From contig CAMOCH010000008.1 in the NCBI GenBank assembly GCA_946610655.1, forward strand, positions 1-22,125: a stretch of 22,125 bases of DNA, in the 5' to 3' direction. A program made the position numbers and the translations under genes. Below the pieces are notes generated by a model. It ran no database searches and was not told where the DNA came from. It saw only the letters and a list, made by a program, of their open reading frames with translations. Positions 7,018 to 13,576 of the stretch are shown one piece after another (the first letter of the stretch is position 1; the number at the start of each line of letters is the position of its first letter). Origin of the DNA: an uncultured Clostridia bacterium (GTDB taxonomy: Bacteria; Bacillota; Clostridia; Christensenellales; UBA1242).

Positions 7018-8025
7018 TTAGTTTGCAAGAACAATTTTTTTGAGCCAGAGTGGGTTTTCAATAAGTTTTCCAGCGCCCCAAATATCTGTTTTTTGAATTT
7101 CATTAACATGAATTGTCATGCCAAGTTTTTGTTTTAAGAATTTTTCTGTGCCAGGGAAGGTTATTTGGCTTCCACTGAAATATCCACCATCTTTATAAAT
7201 ATCACTAATTATGTCTGGTGAACAAGAATTAACAACAGTTTCAATAGCGTTGCAGATTTTACTGTAGTAATACTCCATAATAGGGTATATTTCGCTGCTA
7301 GAAATGGTAATAAGTTTTGTGTCATTAGTATTACTATCAAGTGCTTCAAAATCGGTTGTTGAAGCATATGTTTCAATCAAACTTGCAACGTCTTGCTTAA
7401 TTTTTTCAGCTGTTGCATTGCTTATGATAGCATTGTATTTTTCTCTAACATATTGCTCAATGGCAGAGTTTATTTTTCTTCCACCAACATTTAAGCTTAT
7501 TCCATTAATTATTGTGTTTTGGGCAACGACAGCAATGTTTGTGCAACCACCACCAATATTAACAATTAGTTTTCCATATTTATTGTCGATGTCTAGGTCA
7601 AGCCCAATTGCATTGCATAAAATTGCGGGCATTATGGTTACATCGGTTATTCCAGCAGAGTAGCAAACCCTTTGGAATATTTTTTTCTCTTGAAGTGTTA
7701 CTCCAAGAGGAACACACAAAAGAACTCTTATGCTTGGTTTAAAAAGTCTGTCAGGACAAACTTTTTTAATAAACCCTCTAAGCATAATTGTTGCAAGTTC
7801 ACTATTATTAATAATTCCGTCAACAATTGGAGATACAACACTTATTCCGTTTGCTGTTCTGCCTTGCATTTCTTCGGCAGCATATCCAATTGCTCGAATT
7901 TCTTTTTTTACACCAGAACCAGCCACTGCAATCAAACTTGGTTCTTTCAAAACAAGACCATCTCCTTGACGGAATATGGTTGTTGTGGTTGATCCCATTT
8001 TTATCGCTAAATAAACGTTTGACAT
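7018..8025 (-). CDS. MreB-like actin-fold protein with altered nucleotide site
   Basis: The 335-residue product has MreB length and colinear landmarks: VLKEPSLIAV, GRTANGISVVSPIVDGII, VLLCVPLGVT, VNIGGGCTNIAVV, VGGRKINSAIEQYVR and TAEKIK. MreB polymerises under the membrane and guides cell-wall synthesis. Key residues differ here. The phosphate-1 Asp of IDLGTAN is Lys9 (AIKMGSTTT). The Asp of VDIGGG is Asn156. The acidic residue after GGGTT is Asn163. The EEP segment is MPA, and the TGGGA loop reads FSGSQ. The catalytic Glu region (T-L-Q-E113) is kept. It is either a pseudo-ATPase or a strongly diverged paralogue. AGGAG lies just upstream of the ATG. No mreC or mreD is adjacent, and it points away from minD. 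Confidence 0.75.
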   Translation of the reverse strand: MSNVYLAIKMGSTTTTIFRQGDGLVLKEPSLIAVAGSGVKKEIRAIGYAAEEMQGRTANGISVVSPIVDGIINNSELATIMLRGFIKKVCPDRLFKPSIRVLLCVPLGVTLQEKKIFQRVCYSAGITDVTIMPAILCNAIGLDLDIDNKYGKLIVNIGGGCTNIAVVAQNTIINGISLNVGGRKINSAIEQYVREKYNAIISNATAEKIKQDVASLIETYASTTDFEALDSNTNDTKLITISSSEIYPIMEYYYSKICNAIETVVNSCSPDIISDIYKDGGYFSGSQITFPGTEKFLKQKLGMTIHVNEIQKTDIWGAGKLIENPLWLKKIVLAN

Positions 8026-8049
8026 AGCATCTCCTTATATTACAAATAT

Positions 8050-8079
8050 ATTATAAACAATAAATATCAAATTTGGCAA
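8050..8079 (-). promoter_or_regulatory. Promoter of the MreB-like gene
   Basis: On the minus strand, TTGCCA (8079-8074) and TATAAT (8055-8050) are separated by 18 bases, upstream of the ribosome site and ATG at 8025. Confidence 0.6.
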
Positions 8080-8151
8080 ATATTTTTGGGTAGGTTTATT
8101 CTTTTTATTTATATAAAATAGTGCAAAATAAGACATATTCACCTTTTTATA

Positions 8152-8160
8152 TGCTATAAA
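8152..8160 (+). promoter_or_regulatory. Extended -10 promoter for minD
   Basis: TGC-TATAAA (-10 at 8155-8160) lies 45 bases before minD. No convincing -35 is seen. The divergent 180-base region holds this and the minus-strand promoter. Confidence 0.45.
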
Positions 8161-8205
8161 ATTGAAAAAATAAGTTGTATTATGTTAAAAAAAAGGAGGT
8201 GATAT

Positions 8206-8988
8206 ATGGGGAGAAAAATCCTAATTACAAGTGGAAAAGGAGGAGTTGGTAAAACAACAATTGTTGCAGGGCTTTCTAAAACTCTTGCTGCAAAAAACTA
8301 CAGTGTTTGTGTTGTTGATGGAGACATGGGTCTTAACAATTTGGACTTAATTATGGGCGTTGAGGACAAAGTTGTTTATGACATGGCTGATTGTATTGCA
8401 GGCAAGTGTCAAATTAAGCAAGCAATAGTTAAAGATGAAAAAATGCATAATTTGTTTACAATGCCTGCCTCAAAAAAGATTACGCAAGAAGTGTTTAGTT
8501 TTTCTCAAATTTTAAATAAACTTGCAAGCATTTTTGATTTTGTTTTGGTTGATAGTCCTGCTGGTATTGATGATGGATTTTTAAGAGCTAGCAAACCATG
8601 CTGTGAAGCATTTGTTGTTGTTACTCCCCATATTTCATCAATCAGAGATGCAAGCAAAGTTCTGGGTATTTTAAAATCTGACCAAACGAAAACTAATATT
8701 AAAGTTGTTGTTAATAGGATTAGAGGGGACTTGGTTGCAAGTGGAGAAATGATTAATCACAAAGATATTGAAAATCTTTTGATGACAGAACTGGTTGGAA
8801 TTTTACCAGAAAGTGACAATTATAATATTGTGGGATCGTTTGAAAATTTAAATATAGATAGTGGGTTTTGTGAGGCATTTAAAATTTTGGCTCAAAATGT
8901 TTGTGAAGATAAGTTTATTGAATATGATTATATAAGCGAATATAAGGGATTTTTTGGATATTTTAAAAGAAAATTAAAGAGGCTATAG
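8206..8988 (+). CDS. minD: Septum-site-determining ATPase MinD
   Basis: MinD is a membrane-binding ATPase that helps position the division site. The 260-residue product has the deviant Walker A SGKGGVGKTT (9-18), the switch region VDGDMGLNNLDLIMG, and the VLVDSPAGID Walker B. It ends in an amphipathic helix of aromatic and basic residues (YKGFFGYFKRKLKRL), the usual membrane-targeting tail. An optimal ribosome site, AAGGAGGTGAT, lies 5-6 bases before the ATG. The next gene encodes a MinE-like protein one base after the stop. No minC precedes it in the window, although minC-minD is the usual Bacillus order. Confidence 0.93.
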   Translation: MGRKILITSGKGGVGKTTIVAGLSKTLAAKNYSVCVVDGDMGLNNLDLIMGVEDKVVYDMADCIAGKCQIKQAIVKDEKMHNLFTMPASKKITQEVFSFSQILNKLASIFDFVLVDSPAGIDDGFLRASKPCCEAFVVVTPHISSIRDASKVLGILKSDQTKTNIKVVVNRIRGDLVASGEMINHKDIENLLMTELVGILPESDNYNIVGSFENLNIDSGFCEAFKILAQNVCEDKFIEYDYISEYKGFFGYFKRKLKRL

Positions 8989-8989
8989 A

Positions 8990-9232
8990 ATGAGTAAACA
9001 AAATGAGATAACAAAAAATCATGCAAAAAAAATTATATTTATGGATAAGGTGGTAAGTCCAGCACTAATTTCACAAACATTAAAGATAGAAATTTTCTCG
9101 GTTCTTTCTCAATTTATGGAACTTAAAATGGAAAATTTAAAAACAACATTGACAATGATGACTGATGGTTCTTGCTCAGTCACTATAACTGCAAAAACAA
9201 ATCAATTAAAACAAATTGGTTATGTTATTTAA
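8990..9232 (+). CDS. minE: Divergent MinE-like topological specificity factor
   Basis: MinE stimulates MinD ATPase and drives Min oscillation. This 80-residue product has the right size and position, immediately after minD. The segment PALISQTLKIEIFSVLSQFM followed by ELKMENLKT and a β-rich tail matches the family pattern LPQLRKDILEVISKYV-x-IDPE-x-V. The N-terminal AKKIIFMDKV corresponds to the MinD-contact segment AKERLQIIV. GAGG lies 8 bases before the ATG. Sequence similarity is weak, so the name rests on pattern, size and context together. Confidence 0.7.
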   Translation: MSKQNEITKNHAKKIIFMDKVVSPALISQTLKIEIFSVLSQFMELKMENLKTTLTMMTDGSCSVTITAKTNQLKQIGYVI

Positions 9233-9258
9233 TATTTGAAATCATCTAATCATATACT
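9232..9258 (+). promoter_or_regulatory. Candidate sporulation sigma-E-like promoter before spoIVFA
   Basis: ATATT (9232-9236), 14 bases, then CATATACT (9251-9258) resembles the Bacillus sigma-E pattern ATATT-N14-CATACAnT with one mismatch in the -10. The same bases include TATACT (9253-9258), readable as a sigma-A -10, but without a good -35. The box ends 5 bases before the ATG, so the message would be nearly leaderless. Confidence 0.35.
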
Positions 9259-9263
9259 TTACT

Positions 9264-9860
9264 ATGAAATTTAGTCGAGTAAAGAATATAGAATCCAAAG
9301 CTATTGTGAGTCCGTCTATTAGCAAGAGAAAACTGAGTATTTTTTCTTTTATTTTTGTTTTTATAATTTCTCTTTCAATGCTTAATATTGGTTTAGCAAA
9401 CTCAACAATCGCATCTTTTGTTAAAAGAGTGGTTATGTATTGGTCACCAAAAGAAGATGATTTTGGGAAGATAAAATTTGTCAATTTTTCATTTAACTCA
9501 TCAAAAGATAGTGGTGTGTTTATTGTTGAAAAGCCGTTTAAAAATTATGTGGTAAAAAATATCACTCCACAAGTTTTAGAAGTTAGAGGGCTTGGTGATA
9601 GCATTGTTATAAGCCCAGTGAGTGGAAGGGTAAAATCAATAGATTTTGTTTCAGGCAAATACAATTTAGTTATAGAAAATGGAAATGTTTTAATCAATTT
9701 ATCGAAACTTGATTTTGTTTGTGTAAGTGTTGGCGATAGTGTTGTTGTAGGACAAAAGATTGCAGTTTCAAACAATAGTTTAATAGAATTTAGTATTGTT
9801 TGCGATAATAAATTGATAGATTTGCCGGCTGGTGACGCAAGTGAAACATTTTTTGAGTAA
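9264..9860 (+). CDS. spoIVFA: SpoIVFA-like membrane protein with degenerate M23 domain
   Basis: In Bacillus, SpoIVFA holds and inhibits the SpoIVFB protease until engulfment is complete. The 198-residue product has a basic N-terminus, one membrane segment (about 24-45) and a C-terminal M23/LytM-type β domain: ISPVSGRVKSIDFVSGKYN, then an L-x-V-x-V-GD-x-V-V-x-GQ-x-I pattern. The zinc ligands of active M23 peptidases are missing, as is usual for SpoIVFA. It lies directly before the spoIVFB-type gene and overlaps it. There is no ribosome site before the ATG, and a -10-like box ends 5 bases upstream. The name depends on context and domain layout; the overall sequence is divergent. Confidence 0.7.
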   Translation: MKFSRVKNIESKAIVSPSISKRKLSIFSFIFVFIISLSMLNIGLANSTIASFVKRVVMYWSPKEDDFGKIKFVNFSFNSSKDSGVFIVEKPFKNYVVKNITPQVLEVRGLGDSIVISPVSGRVKSIDFVSGKYNLVIENGNVLINLSKLDFVCVSVGDSVVVGQKIAVSNNSLIEFSIVCDNKLIDLPAGDASETFFE

Positions 9861-10752
9861 AATTTGGCAAAAAAACGCAAATTTTAACCAAAAACAATCA
9901 AAAATATGGTTAAAATTCACAATTCACCCAGTAACGGTTGCATTTTTTGTTCTATCTATTTTCTTTGGTGCATTTTGGATTATTGTAAGTTATTTTGTAA
10001 GTTTACTTTTGCATGAACTTGCTCATGCACTTGTTGCGTCAAAGCTTGGTTACAAATGTGACAAGATAACATTTTATCCAACAGGTGCGTTACTTTCTGG
10101 GGCTTATGATGAATTTAGATTTAAAGATGAAATTTTGGTAAGTATTGCTGGCCCACTTGTTAACTTAATATTGATAGTTGTATGTTTGTGTTTGTGGTGG
10201 ATATTTCCAGAACTATATAATTATCTACAAGTTTTTGTTGTGGCAAATTTAAGTTTGCTACTATTTAACCTGCTGCCAATATTTCCTTTAGATGGAGGCA
10301 GGGTGTTACTTGCTTTCTTTTCGAGCAAATTTGATAGAAAAATTGCTGTAAATGTTGCTCATAATATTTCTATTGTTTTTTCAATACTATTGTTTATCTA
10401 TTTTATTGTAACACTATTTAATCATCCTAATTTTCAAATTGGATTGATGTCAATTGTTGTTTTTATTTCAACATTTGCCGACAATAAAGAGCTTTGCTAT
10501 AAGCGGGTTGTTAAAAGTGATATCAAGAAGAAGAAAATATTAAGGGGATTAAAGGTATCGTTTGTGATGGTTGATAGTTCTCTTACCGTATCAAAAGTTT
10601 ATACTAAAATTGACAATTTTGCTTATTACAAATTTTTGATCGTGGATAAAAATTTGAAAATTTTGGCTGAGTTTGATGAACTGCAAATTGAAGAGATACT
10701 TACTAAATATCCAATTGATTACACATTTGATAAAATACTAAATAATGTTTAA
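9841..10752 (+). CDS. spoIVFB: SpoIVFB-type intramembrane metalloprotease (M50)
   Basis: This is a site-2-type zinc protease embedded in the membrane; in Bacillus it cleaves pro-sigma-K. The 303-residue product has HELAH (H58, E59, H62) in a membrane segment, the conserved SIAGPLVNL, and NLLPIFPLDGGR, where D151 is the third zinc ligand. About six membrane segments are followed by a C-terminal domain from about 225 (VSFVMVDSSLTVSKVY...FLIVDKN) resembling one CBS repeat. The start is GTG 9841 with GGTGA (9831-9835) 5 bases upstream; GTG 9832 is an alternative. It overlaps spoIVFA by 20 bases, consistent with coupled production of protease and regulator. The substrate is not known here. Confidence 0.88.
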   Translation: MKHFLSKIWQKNANFNQKQSKIWLKFTIHPVTVAFFVLSIFFGAFWIIVSYFVSLLLHELAHALVASKLGYKCDKITFYPTGALLSGAYDEFRFKDEILVSIAGPLVNLILIVVCLCLWWIFPELYNYLQVFVVANLSLLLFNLLPIFPLDGGRVLLAFFSSKFDRKIAVNVAHNISIVFSILLFIYFIVTLFNHPNFQIGLMSIVVFISTFADNKELCYKRVVKSDIKKKKILRGLKVSFVMVDSSLTVSKVYTKIDNFAYYKFLIVDKNLKILAEFDELQIEEILTKYPIDYTFDKILNNV

Positions 10753-10766
10753 AAATAGCAAATTTT

Positions 10767-10817
10767 ACACAAATTTACGCAAAAATTATAAAATTTTGCG
10801 TTTTTTGTGTTTTTTTA
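10767..10817 (+). terminator. Terminator after spoIVFB
   Basis: ACGCAAAAATT and AATTTTGCGT form the inner stem. Flanking ACACAAA and TTTTTTGTGT extend it, followed by a T run. Confidence 0.75.
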
Positions 10818-10905
10818 ATTATTAATTTTAATAATTTTGTAAAAAATGTATAATTCAAAATTTAAGTTTTAACTTTATATTATTAATATAAAAAATAAAA
10901 ATATG

Positions 10906-10934
10906 TTGACAAAAAACAAATTACGTGCTAATAT
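10906..10934 (+). promoter_or_regulatory. Strong sigma-A promoter of rplU-prp-rpmA
   Basis: A perfect TTGACA (10906-10911), a 17-base spacer and TAATAT (10929-10934), preceded by TG-C as an extended -10. The start site is expected near 10941. Confidence 0.9.
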
Positions 10935-10940
10935 TCTAAG

Positions 10941-11025
10941 CGTGCCACATGCAACGGGCAGCTAAGCTGAACAAAAGCGTTCACGCCTTGAAAAGCAGTG
11001 AGACTGGAGAAGAGGAGGAAAACAG
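10941..11025 (+). promoter_or_regulatory. Structured 5' leader of rplU, candidate L21 leader
   Basis: The roughly 85-base leader is locally richer in G and C than its surroundings and can form consecutive small hairpins: TGCC/GGCA (10943-10960), CAGC-TAA-GCTG (10959-10969), GCG-TTCA-CGC (10977-10986) and CAGT-GAG-ACTG (10996-11006). The first two share bases and so are alternatives. AGGAGG (11013-11018) follows. Position and structure fit the L21 leader known from low-GC Gram-positive bacteria, which is thought to bind L21 for feedback control. I could not compare it with the family consensus. Confidence 0.65.
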
Positions 11026-11331
11026 ATGTACGCAATCGTTCTTACAGGTGGAAAACAATATAAAGTTGAAGCTGGTAAATATTTTAAAGCAGAAAAAATT
11101 AATGCCGAAGTTGGAACTAAGGTTGAACTTGACTGTCTTCTTGTTAGCGATGACAAGGGAAAAGTTAAAGTTGGAACTCCATACACTGGAGCAAAAGCCG
11201 TTTGCGAAGTTTTGGAACATGGTAAAGAAGACAAAGTTGTTGCTTTTAGATATCATGCAAAGAAAAACGTTCGCACACGTCAAGGTCATCGTCAACCATA
11301 TAGCAAATTGAAAGTTATTTCTATTGGCTAG
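11026..11331 (+). CDS. rplU: 50S ribosomal protein L21
   Basis: The 101-residue product has the hallmark start MYAIVLTGGKQYKV and the C-terminal basic block YHAKKNVRTRQGHRQPYSKLKV, both typical of bacterial L21, which binds 23S rRNA in the large subunit. Length is normal. AGGAGG lies 7 bases before the ATG, after a structured leader. It is first in the three-gene operon rplU-prp-rpmA. This order is conserved in Firmicutes because Prp processes L27. A 9-base gap separates it from prp. Confidence 0.98.
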   Translation: MYAIVLTGGKQYKVEAGKYFKAEKINAEVGTKVELDCLLVSDDKGKVKVGTPYTGAKAVCEVLEHGKEDKVVAFRYHAKKNVRTRQGHRQPYSKLKVISIG

Positions 11332-11340
11332 GAGAAGAAT

Positions 11341-11670
11341 ATGACCAAAGTTACTATAACAAAAAGTAATAATCGCATAACCACAGTTGAATGTGATGGT
11401 CACACAAACTATGGCGAAGCAGGTGAAGATATTGTTTGCGCAGCGCTTTCAAGTGTTGTTCAAACTGCGCTTTTAGGTCTTCTTGCTGTTGTTCAAATTA
11501 ATGTTGATATTAAGCGTGATGATAAAAAGGGCTATTTAAAATTTTCACTACCAAATAACATGTCAGAGACTGATAAAGAAAAAAGCGAAGTGATACTTCA
11601 AACTATGCTTTGTGGAATATCAGATTTGCACATTGGTTATTCAGATTTTATTGAATTGGAGGTTAAATAA
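11341..11670 (+). CDS. prp: Prp, cysteine protease that trims ribosomal protein L27
   Basis: Prp (YsxB family) removes the short N-terminal extension of L27 in Firmicutes and relatives, a step needed for functional ribosomes. The 109-residue product carries the signature GHTNYGEAGEDIVCAALS, with catalytic His21 and Cys33 in the usual spacing. The gene lies between rplU and rpmA. Its own substrate is next door: L27 begins with the matching cleavage sequence. GGAGAAG provides the ribosome site. Both residues and context agree, so the assignment is firm. Confidence 0.95.
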   Translation: MTKVTITKSNNRITTVECDGHTNYGEAGEDIVCAALSSVVQTALLGLLAVVQINVDIKRDDKKGYLKFSLPNNMSETDKEKSEVILQTMLCGISDLHIGYSDFIELEVK

Positions 11671-11672
11671 TA

Positions 11673-11954
11673 ATGAAAATGTTTATTAATATCCAACTAT
11701 TTGCGCACCACAAAGGTGGTGGTTCAACCAAAAACGGCCGTGATAGCAATGCTCAAAGACTTGGCGTTAAAAAATATGACGGAGAAAAAGTTCTTGGTGG
11801 CAACATTATTGTTCGTCAAAGAGGAACAAAAATTCACCCAGGCAAAAATGTAGGCATTGGTGATGATGATACTCTTTATGCAAAAGTTGCAGGAACTGTT
11901 AAATTTGAAAGAGTTGGAAAAGACAGAAAACAAGTTAGTGTTGTTACTGACTAG
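11673..11954 (+). CDS. rpmA: 50S ribosomal protein L27 with Prp-cleaved N-terminal extension
   Basis: L27 contributes its N-terminus to the peptidyl-transferase centre. The 93-residue precursor begins MKMFINIQLF-AHHKGGGS. The first 10 residues match the Firmicutes extension (…N-hydrophobic-Q-L-F) removed by Prp between F10 and A11, exposing AHHKGG as the mature end. The core STKNGRDS-AQRLGVK, GGNIIVRQRGT and HPGKNVGIGDDDTLYA is textbook L27. TTGGAGG lies 10 bases before ATG 11673. It is last in the operon and ends at a strong terminator. The downstream gene is not obg, unlike in Bacillus and many Clostridia. Confidence 0.98.
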   Translation: MKMFINIQLFAHHKGGGSTKNGRDSNAQRLGVKKYDGEKVLGGNIIVRQRGTKIHPGKNVGIGDDDTLYAKVAGTVKFERVGKDRKQVSVVTD

Positions 11955-11970
11955 TTAGAATTACAAAATA

Positions 11971-11997
11971 AAAACACCGAATTTCGGTGTTTTTTTT
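11971..11997. terminator. Terminator after rpmA, probably bidirectional
   Basis: AAAACACCGA (11971-11980) and TCGGTGTTTT (11984-11993) pair around a 3-base loop, with a T run to the right and A-rich bases to the left. It can serve both rpmA and the converging minus-strand gene. Confidence 0.88.
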
Positions 11998-12005
11998 ATT
12001 ACAAA

Positions 12006-12806
12006 TTATCTTTCGTTGTCATAGTAGGAATCTTTAACATAGAACCCGTTTTTTAAATAAAATTCATACTTTTTAAATAGTTTTGGATATTGTTCTTTAT
12101 ATTTTGGGTTAACTGGCGTTTTGAATATTCTTCCTAAACTTATTGTGCCATGTTCAAGTGGTAAATTGTTGATAAATTCATGAATTTCAGCTTTTGATTT
12201 ATCGTCATTTAAATAATTTTTAACATATTGGAAAATGTTTGGATTTGCTTTTAACAATTCTTTAACAAAATCTGTTTGATTAAATTTATAGTTGTTGCAA
12301 ATTTCCATAATTTGGGTTTTGGATGTTGCAAATTTTTCTGAATTGCTTATTATTAAAAATTTGATTTTTAATAGTTCATGTTTTTGCTCTGCTGAAAAGT
12401 TTTCAAAATTAACATTTAAGGCATTTGTTGGGTCGTGATTAATAAGAAGTCTGTTACAATATTCGCAGATTTGTGGGTGTTTGGCTATTGTCTCTGGCAA
12501 ATCAAGGTAACTTCTTGGTTGTTGCTCAAGACATAGAAGAGCAAATCCAACATCGTTTTGGAGTTTGTTATCATTTATGACACCATATAACCCAGCAGTG
12601 TTTGCAAGTTTAACAAAAAACTGTTTAACTGTGAAAATCTTTTCTTTTTGACGAGATTTTGTTACTGAGTTTCTTTTCTTGCCATACACGCTAATTTCGT
12701 ATATTCCTTTTTCGTTCAAATAATTAGTTGCTTTTGTTAAGAAATCTTTTGTTATTAAGTTATCTTCATTAAAATCTTCTTCTGGAAGAGTAGGAAAGTC
12801 AAACAT
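12006..12806 (-). CDS. Unknown protein with helical, DUF4116-like repeats
   Basis: I do not recognise this 266-residue soluble protein. It is rich in Asn, Lys, Leu and Phe and looks helical, with no signal peptide or membrane segment. Two stretches share a pattern of the form (x)F-A-L-L-C-L-E-Q-Q-P-x-S-Y-L-D-L-P (about 87-105) and DFVKELLKANPNIFQYV (about 178-194). Both resemble the loose repeats of DUF4116-type proteins (residue x counted, then a Leu-x-Tyr-Val step). That link is tentative. A consensus AGGAGG lies 7-8 bases before the ATG, so it is a real, well-translated gene. It follows the metallopeptidase-like gene on the same strand, but a terminator lies between, so it probably has its own promoter. 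Confidence 0.6.
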   Translation of the reverse strand: MFDFPTLPEEDFNEDNLITKDFLTKATNYLNEKGIYEISVYGKKRNSVTKSRQKEKIFTVKQFFVKLANTAGLYGVINDNKLQNDVGFALLCLEQQPRSYLDLPETIAKHPQICEYCNRLLINHDPTNALNVNFENFSAEQKHELLKIKFLIISNSEKFATSKTQIMEICNNYKFNQTDFVKELLKANPNIFQYVKNYLNDDKSKAEIHEFINNLPLEHGTISLGRIFKTPVNPKYKEQYPKLFKKYEFYLKNGFYVKDSYYDNER

Positions 12807-12844
12807 GTTTGTTCCTCCTATGTAGATATATTTTTATTATATAT

Positions 12845-12889
12845 TAAAAATAAAAAATGTCAATACTCAAATTTATAAGTACTGACATT
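12845..12889 (-). terminator. Terminator of the minus-strand metallopeptidase-like gene
   Basis: Read on the minus strand, AATGTCAGTACT (12889-12878) pairs with AGTATTGACATT (12867-12856), with one G-U pair, followed by a T-rich run. It starts immediately after the stop codon at 12890. Confidence 0.85.
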
Positions 12890-13495
12890 TTAGCGCCTTT
12901 TAGCGTTTTTATTTATCATTTTGTTTATTTTGTGCTTATAGAATATTCCAAACTCTTTTCTGGCGTTGTCATCGGCAGATTCAAGTCGATATTCATTAAC
13001 TTGCATTGTGCGAACAAAGTCATCTTCATATTTATACTTGTGGTATAATTTACTCATTTGTTTGTAGGCGTATTTTTGAGCATCTTGTTCAACACTTTGG
13101 CTATTGTATGCTGAAGAGCTTTCGGCACTTGGGATATAGCCTTGCCAATTTTTGCGCCATTTTTTTGCACGGAATGCATACCATGGAAGCTTTTTGTTGA
13201 TTGTTTCAAACTGATATGCATGTCTGCCTTCATGAATTATTGTTTCCATTCCATGAAAACGCATTTTTGGGTCACGAAGAAGATCTTCACGCAAGTAGAT
13301 TAGCCTCTTGCCGTTTGCGTTTGTGAACATGCCAAGTGGTTTCCAGTTGTCGTCAGGGTGAACAACAACATCAATTGGTTCACGATGAAGTTTTTTTGCA
13401 AACTTCTGCTCAAGGGCATTATAAACCTTTAAACGCTTAACAGTGTTTAATTTTACCCATTTTTTTTGTTTAAATTTGCTAAATAAGAATAACAT
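12890..13495 (-). CDS. Zincin-like metallopeptidase (HExxH), family unknown
   Basis: The 201-residue basic protein contains METIIHEGRHAYQFE, an HExxH zinc motif (H88, E89, H92). SVEQDAQKYA lies 44 residues further on, where E136 could be the third ligand. That layout is common in gluzincin-like and toxin-associated or phage-associated peptidases. The N-terminus (MLFLFSKFKQKKW) is only weakly hydrophobic and there is no clear export signal. No ribosome site precedes the ATG. Instead TTGCAA-17-TGA-CATAAT ends 6 bases upstream, suggesting a leaderless message. A 17-base palindrome covers the -10 and start codon. Function and substrate are unknown, and no immunity-like partner is obvious nearby. 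Confidence 0.6.
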   Translation of the reverse strand: MLFLFSKFKQKKWVKLNTVKRLKVYNALEQKFAKKLHREPIDVVVHPDDNWKPLGMFTNANGKRLIYLREDLLRDPKMRFHGMETIIHEGRHAYQFETINKKLPWYAFRAKKWRKNWQGYIPSAESSSAYNSQSVEQDAQKYAYKQMSKLYHKYKYEDDFVRTMQVNEYRLESADDNARKEFGIFYKHKINKMINKNAKRR

Positions 13496-13508
13496 AATAT
13501 TATTATGT
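13492..13508. repeat. 17-base palindrome over a promoter and start codon
   Basis: ACATAATA-T-TATTATGT is a perfect inverted repeat with 8-base arms. It covers the minus-strand -10 (CATAAT, 13507-13502) and the ATG at 13495-13493, so it could be a repressor operator, although AT-rich palindromes also arise by chance. Confidence 0.45.
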
Positions 13509-13530
13509 CAAAAATATCATGTTTTTGCAA
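13502..13530 (-). promoter_or_regulatory. Promoter of the metallopeptidase-like gene, likely leaderless
   Basis: On the minus strand, TTGCAA (13530-13525) and CATAAT (13507-13502) are 17 bases apart, with TGA directly before the -10 (extended -10). The -10 ends 6 bases before the ATG. Confidence 0.6.
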
Positions 13531-13547
13531 CTAAAACCAATTATGCA

Positions 13548-13576
13548 TTGCAAAATATTTTTAAATTTGATATATT
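13548..13576 (+). promoter_or_regulatory. Promoter of the Ogg-like gene, likely leaderless
   Basis: TTGCAA (13548-13553), a 17-base spacer and TATATT (13571-13576), with TGA before the -10. The -10 ends 6 bases before ATG 13583, and no ribosome site is present. It mirrors the divergent promoter at 13530-13502. Confidence 0.65.

Noticed and set aside
7304..7663. Plus-strand hydrophobic frame within the MreB-like gene
   Set aside because: It is the antisense of a gene with clear family landmarks; the hydrophobicity is a by-product of the complementary codons.
9264..9860. Active M23 cell-wall endopeptidase
   Set aside because: The zinc-binding His and Asp residues are absent; with the adjacent M50 protease it fits SpoIVFA instead.
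10949..11311. Long plus-strand frame overlapping the L21 leader and rplU
   Set aside because: It is an out-of-frame shadow; rplU in the other frame is unmistakable and the leader is explained by promoter and hairpins.
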